A stretch of DNA of 5,665 nucleotides from JASFRI01 sp050115015. GTDB lineage: Bacteria; Acidobacteriota; Polarisedimenticolia; CBDVAL01. Positions 1 to 4,118 of this stretch are shown here, in pieces (the first letter of the stretch is position 1; the number at the start of each line of letters is the position of its first letter). The stretch spans positions 1 to 5,665 of the forward strand of contig JASFRI010000292.1 in assembly GCA_050115015.1 (NCBI GenBank). Direction: 5' to 3'. The notes under the pieces are model-generated. The model had not been told where the DNA came from. It ran no database searches and saw only the letters and a list, made by a program, of their open reading frames with translations. A program made the translations under genes and the position numbers.

Positions 1-847
1 CTCCGGTCGTCAGCGTCTCGGGAAGGTAGCCGAACCGCATCACCACGGATCGACCGGCGAGGTCGATCTCCCCGATCCGCGGATGCTCGCGCCATGCAGC
101 GGTTCCCTCCGCCCGCAGGCCGCGGACCCAGGCCTTCCCCCGTCGCCGGAGGAACGCCGCCGTGTCGCGCACGGCGCTCCAGTAGCGTCCCGGCAGCCCC
201 GCCTCGATCATCCGGAAATCGTAGTAGCTTCCGCCGGCCCTCCATGATTCGTACTGGCGGAGGTCCTCCAGGTCGTTCCCGGCGAAGATCGTCAGCACCG
301 CGTAGCGGGGGTGGAGCTCCGGGAGGAAGCGCCGGGCGATCTCGATGTACTGTGCCGGCCCGTACCACCCGCGACCCAGGTTGAACGTGGACAGGCCCGA
401 CGCCTTCCGCAGCAGCTCGCTCAGCGTCTCGGCATCCGTGTCGCCGGTCGCGACGTAAGAATCACCGATCAGCGCCACCGAGAACGGTGGGCTGGAGGAG
501 TTGGTCCGGAACCCCAGATCGTTGAACGAAACCCGGTACCGGCGCCAGGGTACGTCGACGCCGAGACCGGGGGCGTAGAGGTCGCCGCGAAACCGCCCGG
601 CCCGGGAGAAGCCGGTGTGCCGCAGGATGAACACCAGGTCGGGGTCCGGCGTGTAGCTGCTGCGCAGGGCGTAGTAGCGGATGCCCTGCAGCCCCAGCGA
701 CGAGGTCAGTCCCGGAGCGATCTCGAACAGGAGGAACAGCAGGATGGAGCCGGCGGCCAGGCCGTACGCGGCGACCAGGGGGATGCGGAGGAGGCGCCGC
801 AAACGGGCGGGTCCTCCGGCCGTCCTCTCCCCGGACCGAAAGCTCAA
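1..847 (-). CDS. Membrane-anchored SGNH/GDSL-family hydrolase, C-terminus truncated by the window edge
   Basis: 282 codons are visible; the gene runs off the left edge. Seen: a basic N-terminus (about residues 1-24, many Arg), one hydrophobic segment at about 25-44 that looks like a membrane anchor or uncleaved signal, then a soluble domain. The domain carries SGNH blocks: GDSY with the nucleophile candidate Ser130, an N-L-G-R-G segment with the block II glycine at 158 or 160, and GND with Asn191 preceded by a hydrophobic strand. The block V Asp-x-x-His expected near the C-terminus lies outside the window. Family knowledge: these enzymes cleave or transfer ester-linked acyl groups, often on envelope glycans or lipids; the substrate here is unknown. 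No ATG exists in the open stretch after the TAG at 926-928. TTG at 847-845 is chosen because a strong Shine-Dalgarno sequence sits 7 nt upstream. It is the last of three co-directional genes for predicted exported or membrane proteins. The family call is fairly secure; the specific role is not. Confidence 0.82.
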   Translation of the reverse strand, partial: MSFRSGERTAGGPARLRRLLRIPLVAAYGLAAGSILLFLLFEIAPGLTSSLGLQGIRYYALRSSYTPDPDLVFILRHTGFSRAGRFRGDLYAPGLGVDVPWRRYRVSFNDLGFRTNSSSPPFSVALIGDSYVATGDTDAETLSELLRKASGLSTFNLGRGWYGPAQYIEIARRFLPELHPRYAVLTIFAGNDLEDLRQYESWRAGGSYYDFRMIEAGLPGRYWSAVRDTAAFLRRRGKAWVRGLRAEGTAAWREHPRIGEIDLAGRSVVMRFGYLPETLTTG

Positions 848-854
848 TTGGATG

Positions 855-863
855 CCTCTCTCC
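855..863 (-). promoter_or_regulatory. Shine-Dalgarno sequence deciding a TTG start
   Basis: The minus strand reads GGAGAGAGG here, 7 nt before TTG at 847-845. This is the best ribosome binding site in the gap between the preceding stop (926) and the SGNH hydrolase, and the frame has no ATG option upstream of the membrane segment. It therefore decides the start. Confidence 0.6.
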
Positions 864-925
864 GGCCTCCGGATGATGAACGACGGGTTCCGGCCGCCCC
901 TGTCCGGGCGCAGCCGTCGATGACC

Positions 926-1546
926 CTACTCGAAGAGGCGCGCCTTCTTCATCTGCTTCAGGGCCCGGGCGCCGATCTGCTGCGCCGCCTGCTCGTTGCC
1001 ACCCTTCAGGTCGGTGGAGTAGGTGGCAATCCAGAGGGGACCTTCACCGTCCTTCACGAAGAACTCGGACTTCACGCCGACCGTCGTGACCTTCTTCGTG
1101 CCGCCGCCCAGAGGTACGCTGGTGCCCACAAACACGCTGAAGGGGCCGGCCCGGACGGGCACGCCGACGCTCGCATGGACGTTGCTGCCGGACTTCACCT
1201 GGGTGTCCTCGCCGGTCACCGTGAACACGATCCCGGCGTCCAGGCCGAGCTCTGCCGCCCGGGCCGCGACGGCGTCGTCGTCGGCGAGGTCCGCCTCCGT
1301 GAACGTGCTGTAGGCCGGCACGGCCTCCATCCCCCGATCGGCCAGCCCCTCGACGATGGCGTCCTCGAGGATCCGCCGCGTCACGTCGTCCTCGAACCGG
1401 GCCAGGACGGCGACCTTCGCGTAGGTCGCCGGCTCGAGACCCGGCGCGGACCAGGTGCTGGTGACCTTCGTTCCCGCGAGGGCCGGAAGGGCGAGAAGGA
1501 AGACGAGGATCAGGGCGGCGCTGGTCGGCGGGCGGCGGGCTGTCAT
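926..1546 (-). CDS. Small exported protein of unknown function with a signal peptide
   Basis: 206 aa. Seen: a signal peptide at residues 1-24 (basic MTARR start, hydrophobic core at about 9-22, A-L-A before Gly25 as a plausible signal peptidase I site). There is no Cys after the core, so it is not an obvious lipoprotein. The mature part opens with a T-x-x-S-T-W strand (27-32). A hydrophobic K-V-A-V-L strand (44-48) follows, then a helix rich in Asp, Glu and Arg (51-70) and R-G-M-E-A-V-P-A-Y (71-79). A second strand, G-I-V-F-T-V, is at 105-110. A Gly/Thr/Val-rich middle region (117-160) leads to a basic C-terminal helix ending L-K-Q-M-K-K-A. From memory this pattern resembles small periplasmic proteins of the DUF4136/LpoB/CsgG-like kind; I cannot confirm a family. 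An in-frame ATG at 1594 would add 16 residues before the signal peptide and has no clear ribosome site. The chosen ATG has GGGGGAGG about 12 nt upstream, rather far. It lies 64 nt after the 319-aa gene and 78 nt before the SGNH hydrolase, probably co-transcribed. Confidence 0.8.
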   Translation of the reverse strand: MTARRPPTSAALILVFLLALPALAGTKVTSTWSAPGLEPATYAKVAVLARFEDDVTRRILEDAIVEGLADRGMEAVPAYSTFTEADLADDDAVAARAAELGLDAGIVFTVTGEDTQVKSGSNVHASVGVPVRAGPFSVFVGTSVPLGGGTKKVTTVGVKSEFFVKDGEGPLWIATYSTDLKGGNEQAAQQIGARALKQMKKARLFE

Positions 1547-1610
1547 GGCGTTGCGGGACCTCCCCCTCGGTGGACTCCGGACCGGATCATACACCAGCCC
1601 GGAGGGGGGC

Positions 1611-2570
1611 TCAGTCCTCGGTCCGTTGCGGCTCCCCGCGGATGAACTCCCGGATCTCGTCGGAGGTGCGGACCGAGAAGAACCGGTAGTCGCGGTAGCG
1701 CTGCCGGACCTCCAGCAGCTTCACCCGCTTCACGGGGCGCACGTCCTCCTCTCCGGCGGCCTCCCGGAAGACCCGCCAGCGGAACCTCCGAAGGCTCCGG
1801 CCGGCCAGGGTCCCCGCATCCCAGCGGTACCGCGACTGGTCGATCTCCACGACCCCGGGAAACCGGAGTCCGTTCTTCTCCTCCGTGAACCGCGTCGTGA
1901 TCACCTCGAAGACGGCCTCGACCTCGTCCACGAGCTCCGCCTTCCGGACCTCGTCGAGCTTCCTGCGGGTCTCGTAATCCACGGGCCGCTGGGCGACCAC
2001 CTTGACCAGCTGCCCGAGCTCCGGGTCGACCCAGGCCACCCCGAACCAGTCGTTGAGGCCGTCCCGGTACGGGGGGACCGGCTCGAACTCGACCTTCGTG
2101 GTCTGCACCCCGTCGACCTTCTCGACCCCGAGCACGCGGTAGTGGTGGAGGTTCCACCGGCTCTCCCGGAACGCGAAGATCCACAGGTAGGCGTTGCTCA
2201 GGTAGCGCGGCACGCCGCGCTCGAGGGGGGAGACCTCCGTCGGGGCATGCTTCCCCCCCAGCCGCGAGACCGGCGTGCGGTAGTCGCGGAACCCCTCGTC
2301 CTCGTCGTACACGAAGAGGTACTCGAAGGCCTCGCCTCCCGGCTGGATGGCGCGACCGCTCCAGCTGATGGTCTCGCGACACGTGAACCGGAGCGCGGCG
2401 TCGCGAAACAGCTCCGCCGTCCGGGACAGCCTGTGGAGAAGCACCACCCCGTCCGGAGGCGCGGGAGACGCTCCGGCGGTGATGGCGGCGGCCAGGACCA
2501 GGCCGGCGACGCGCGCACGGTACCACGGGGCGAGCCGGGACTTCCGGGGCCGTCTTGCGGGCCAGCGCAT
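1611..2570 (-). CDS. Exported protein of unknown function (F-x-C-x-E-T motif, possible LolA-like beta fold)
   Basis: 319 aa and complete. Seen: a long Arg-rich n-region (1-20), a hydrophobic core at about 21-33 and a likely cleavage site near A-S-P-A (34-37), so it is exported. The mature protein starts with a helix (42-60), then F-T-C-R-E-T (62-67), which holds the only Cys (64). Alternating strands and turns follow: Y-L-F-V-Y-D-E-D-E-G (84-93), Y-R-V-L-G-V-E-K-V-D-G (144-154), K-V-E-F-E-P (159-164) and F-G-V-A-W-V-D (176-182). A charged helix (195-217) leads to L-R-F-P-G-V-V-E-I (235-243). The alternation and 'VDxxxGxLxK' turns recall the LolA/outer-membrane-lipoprotein-sorting fold, but that is inference only. 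The F-x-C-x-E-T motif resembles exported hypothetical proteins I associate with Acidobacteriota (from memory, weak). ATG 2570 is the only start that gives a clean signal peptide. It is the first gene of a likely three-gene minus-strand unit and is divergent from rarA. Real-protein composition marks this frame; other long open frames over the same DNA look like Arg/Gly/Pro-rich shadows. Confidence 0.83.
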   Translation of the reverse strand: MRWPARRPRKSRLAPWYRARVAGLVLAAAITAGASPAPPDGVVLLHRLSRTAELFRDAALRFTCRETISWSGRAIQPGGEAFEYLFVYDEDEGFRDYRTPVSRLGGKHAPTEVSPLERGVPRYLSNAYLWIFAFRESRWNLHHYRVLGVEKVDGVQTTKVEFEPVPPYRDGLNDWFGVAWVDPELGQLVKVVAQRPVDYETRRKLDEVRKAELVDEVEAVFEVITTRFTEEKNGLRFPGVVEIDQSRYRWDAGTLAGRSLRRFRWRVFREAAGEEDVRPVKRVKLLEVRQRYRDYRFFSVRTSDEIREFIRGEPQRTED

Positions 2571-2587
2571 GGGGTCCCCCCGGGGGG
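2571..2587 (-). promoter_or_regulatory. GC-palindromic translation-start region of the 319-aa gene
   Basis: On the minus strand a perfect 12-bp palindrome CCCCCCGGGGGG (2576-2587) is followed by A and CCCC, directly before the ATG at 2570. The G-run can act as a weak ribosome site, but it can also pair with the C-runs on either side, so initiation may be structure-limited. No better Shine-Dalgarno sequence is visible. Confidence 0.35.
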
Positions 2588-2598
2588 CTTCCCGCGGA

Positions 2599-2616
2599 GG
2601 CTCCGGCGGAGGAGCC
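2599..2616. repeat. Short hairpin in the leader of the 319-aa gene
   Basis: Perfect 6-bp inverted repeat GGCTCC / GGAGCC with a 6-nt loop (2605-2610). It lies 28 nt upstream of the ATG at 2570, so it would fall in that gene's 5' leader if transcription starts at the predicted promoter near 2646. Short arms in GC-rich DNA can arise by chance. Confidence 0.35.
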
Positions 2617-2645
2617 GGGCCTGCACGCCACGGGCAGCTCCACGA

Positions 2646-2674
2646 AGGATACCCGATGGCGGCGGTGGCGTGAA
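2646..2674 (-). promoter_or_regulatory. Candidate sigma70-type promoter for the leftward exported-protein genes
   Basis: On the minus strand TTCACG (2674-2669; 4 of 6 matches to TTGACA) is followed after 17 nt by TATCCT (2651-2646; 4 of 6 matches to TATAAT). The start site would be near 2639, giving a leader of about 69 nt before ATG 2570. It lies in the only long intergenic gap upstream of the three leftward genes. Matches are imperfect, and the -10 overlaps the left arm of the 68-bp dyad. Confidence 0.3.
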
Positions 2675-2707
2675 GGGACACGGGGCACCTACGCCCCCGC
2701 CGTGGGG

Positions 2708-2713
2708 TATCCT
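2708..2713 (+). promoter_or_regulatory. Possible -10 element for rarA
   Basis: TATCCT (4 of 6 matches to TATAAT) lies 43 nt before the rarA ATG and would give a start near 2720. No convincing -35 hexamer is found at 16-18 nt spacing, so this rests mainly on the position and on the mirror-image element serving the opposite gene. Confidence 0.2.
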
Positions 2714-2724
2714 CCCGGTACCGG

Positions 2725-2746
2725 GGCGCTCCGCGGAGGGAGCGCC
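2725..2746 (+). promoter_or_regulatory. Hairpin in the rarA leader, abutting its ribosome binding site
   Basis: GGCGCTCC (2725-2732) and GGAGCGCC (2739-2746) form a perfect 8-bp GC-rich stem with loop GCGGAG. The stem ends exactly where the Shine-Dalgarno GGAGGG (2747-2752) begins, 4 nt before ATG 2757. Such a stem may leave the ribosome site accessible or compete with it, since the upstream CTCC could also pair with the GGAG of the site. There is no T-run, so it is not an intrinsic terminator. Confidence 0.45.
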
Positions 2747-2752
2747 GGAGGG
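2747..2752 (+). promoter_or_regulatory. rarA ribosome binding site
   Basis: GGAGGG, 4 nt upstream of ATG 2757. It fixes the start and rejects a much longer in-frame extension that would run antisense through the neighbouring exported-protein gene. The start also places the conserved P-L-A-x-R-M-R-P segment at residues 17-24, as is usual for the family. Confidence 0.7.
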
Positions 2753-2756
2753 AACC

Positions 2757-4088
2757 ATGGACCTGTTCGAGGACGAGGCGCGGGAGGCGCGGGCCCGCAC
2801 GGCACCGCTGGCGGACCGGATGCGGCCGGACCGCCTGGAGGACGTGGAGGGCCAGGCCCACCTCGTGGGGGAGGGGGGCGTCCTGCGCCGCGCCATCGAG
2901 GCGGGGGAGCCGTTCTCGATGATCCTGTGGGGCCCCCCCGGGGTCGGCAAGACGACCCTGGCGCGGATCATCGCCCGCACGACGGGATCCGCCTTCCGTG
3001 AGCTGAGCGCGGTGGCCGCCGGTGTGGCGGACGTCCGCGCGGTCATCGCCGAGGCGGAGCGCGGCCAGGCGCGTGGGATCCGGACGGTCCTCTTCCTCGA
3101 CGAGATCCACCGGTTCAACAAGGCGCAGCAGGACGCGCTGCTCCATAGCGTCGAGGAGGGCGCCCTCATCCTCATCGGCGCGACCACCGAGAACCCCTCC
3201 TTCGAGGTGATCGGCCCACTGCTGTCCCGGAGCCGGATCTGCATGCTGCAGCCCCTGGGCCCGGATGCCATCCGGCGGATCCTGGGCCGGGCGCTGCAGG
3301 ACGACGACCTTCTCCGGGACCGGGGCGTGACCTGCGAGGAGGACGCCCTGGAGCTCCTGTCCGAGCTCTGTGGCGGGGACGCGCGGGTCGCCCTGAACGC
3401 GCTGGAGCTGGCCGTCCGGCTGGCGCGGCCTTCCGGCGCCGGGGACCGGGTCGTCGACGCGGCGCTCGTGACGCAGGCGCTGCAGCGCCGGGCCCCGCGG
3501 TACGACCGCCGGGGGGAGCAGCACTACGACACGATCTCCGCGTTCATCAAGTCGGTCCGCGGGTCCGACCCGGACGCGGCGCTGCACTGGCTGGCGCGGA
3601 TGATCGAGGCCGGCGAGGATCCGAAGTTCATCGCCCGGCGGCTCATCATCCTGGCCTCCGAGGACGTTGGGAACGCCGATCCGGAGGCGCTTGTGATCGC
3701 CACGGCGGCCTTCACCGCCGTGAACGCCATCGGCATGCCCGAGGGAAGGCTCGTCCTCGCCCAGGCGACCACCTACCTGGCGGCGGCGCCGAAGAGCAAC
3801 GCCTCCTACCGCGCCATCGAGGCGGCCCAGGAGGACGTCCGGAGCGGACCGCTGCCGCCGGTCCCGCTGCACCTGCGGAACGCCCCCACGGGGCGGATGA
3901 AGGCCGACGGGTGGGGGAAGGGCTACCGGTATCCCCACGACTTCGACGACGCCTTCGTCGAGCAGGACTACCTGCCGGAGGAGCTGCGGGGACGGACCTA
4001 TTACCGGCCCACCGGTCGGGGCCACGAGGCACGCCTGCGGGAGCACCTCGCCCGTCTGCGAAAAGACCGGGATCGGGGCGACGGGTAA
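2757..4088 (+). CDS. rarA: RarA/MgsA, replication-associated recombination AAA+ ATPase
   Basis: 443 aa, complete, close to the roughly 447 aa of E. coli RarA. Domains in order: N-terminal P-L-A-D-R-M-R-P (17-24) and a D-V-x-G-Q-x-H-L-like segment (29-37). The AAA+ ATPase core has Walker A GPPGVGKT (59-66, Lys65), Walker B LFLDEIH (112-118, Asp115/Glu116), sensor 1 GATTENPSF (141-149), a likely arginine finger in S-R-S-R (157-160) and sensor 2 GDAR (207-210, Arg210). The C-terminal tetramerisation region has H-Y-D-x-I-S-A-F-x-K-S-V-R-G-S-D (257-271), A-S-E-D-V-G-N-A-D-P (300-309), A-P-K-S-N (344-348), V-P-x-H-L-R-N-A-P-T (369-378) and Y-R-Y-P-H-D (390-395). No key residue is missing. Family knowledge: a homotetrameric ATPase acting at stalled forks and single-stranded DNA gaps, with clamp-loader and RuvB-like architecture. 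The N-terminal M-D-L-F faintly resembles a beta-clamp-binding motif (inference). It stands alone on the plus strand, divergent from the exported-protein genes and convergent with isocitrate lyase. Confidence 0.97.
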   Translation: MDLFEDEAREARARTAPLADRMRPDRLEDVEGQAHLVGEGGVLRRAIEAGEPFSMILWGPPGVGKTTLARIIARTTGSAFRELSAVAAGVADVRAVIAEAERGQARGIRTVLFLDEIHRFNKAQQDALLHSVEEGALILIGATTENPSFEVIGPLLSRSRICMLQPLGPDAIRRILGRALQDDDLLRDRGVTCEEDALELLSELCGGDARVALNALELAVRLARPSGAGDRVVDAALVTQALQRRAPRYDRRGEQHYDTISAFIKSVRGSDPDAALHWLARMIEAGEDPKFIARRLIILASEDVGNADPEALVIATAAFTAVNAIGMPEGRLVLAQATTYLAAAPKSNASYRAIEAAQEDVRSGPLPPVPLHLRNAPTGRMKADGWGKGYRYPHDFDDAFVEQDYLPEELRGRTYYRPTGRGHEARLREHLARLRKDRDRGDG

Positions 4089-4118
4089 AGAGAGCTACGT
4101 CGAGGGCGGACCGGTCTT
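4061..4118 (-). terminator. Candidate terminator or dyad spanning the convergent gene ends
   Basis: AAGACCGG (4063-4070) and CCGGTCTT (4111-4118) are perfect 8-bp inverted arms. Nested inside, CGACG (4079-4083) and CGTCG (4098-4102) share the same centre (4090.5), within the 6-nt gap between the rarA and isocitrate lyase stop codons. For the leftward transcript the stem is followed at once by T residues (TCTTTT ending at 4061), a weak intrinsic-terminator tail. On the plus strand no T-run follows. The 40-nt span between the outer arms is long for a classical terminator, so the call is tentative. Confidence 0.3.

Larger units (their letters stand above)
2646..2713. repeat. 68-bp hyphenated inverted repeat in the divergent intergenic region
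   Basis: Outer arms: AGGATACCC at 2646-2654 and its exact complement GGGTATCCT at 2705-2713 (9 bp). Inner arms: GGCGGTGGCG at 2661-2670 against CGCCCCCGCC at 2692-2701 (9 of 10 pairs). They are separated by 6 nt on the left and 3 nt on the right, with a 21-nt centre. Each outer arm read outward gives GGGTATCCT, so both sides carry a -10-like TATCCT pointing to the gene on that side. It could be an operator dyad, paired promoter cores or a folded element. Only the symmetry is seen; the function is inferred. Confidence 0.55.

Noticed and set aside
239..241. Single base variation or frameshift disrupting the SGNH gene
   Set aside because: The frame reads continuously from TTG 847 to the window edge with GDSY and GND motifs in register, so no disruption is present.
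1547..1610. Possible promoter or terminator in the 64-nt gap between the two exported-protein genes
   Set aside because: Only a short CCGGTCCGG palindrome and no T-run or -10/-35 pair is visible, so no feature is supported.
311..1645. 444-codon plus-strand open frame over the SGNH and 206-aa genes
   Set aside because: It is antisense to two genes with clear motifs and a signal peptide, its composition is Gly/Arg/Pro-biased, and it has no motif of its own.
1543..2688. Alternative minus-strand frame of 381 codons over the exported protein
   Set aside because: It is highly Arg/Gly/Pro-rich with no hydrophobic signal or strand pattern. The 1611-2570 frame has a signal peptide and balanced composition.
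1455..2756. In-frame upstream extension of rarA that would make an 877-aa protein
   Set aside because: RarA aligns fully from ATG 2757 with its own Shine-Dalgarno sequence. The extension lies antisense to the exported-protein gene and has no recognisable domain.
1611..4046. 811-codon open frame on the minus strand running antisense through nearly all of rarA into the exported-protein gene
   Set aside because: Its upstream two-thirds mirrors the rarA codons and has an Arg/Pro/Gly/Asp-rich, low-complexity composition. Only the part after ATG 2570 looks like a real protein with a signal peptide. Long antisense frames are expected in GC-rich DNA.
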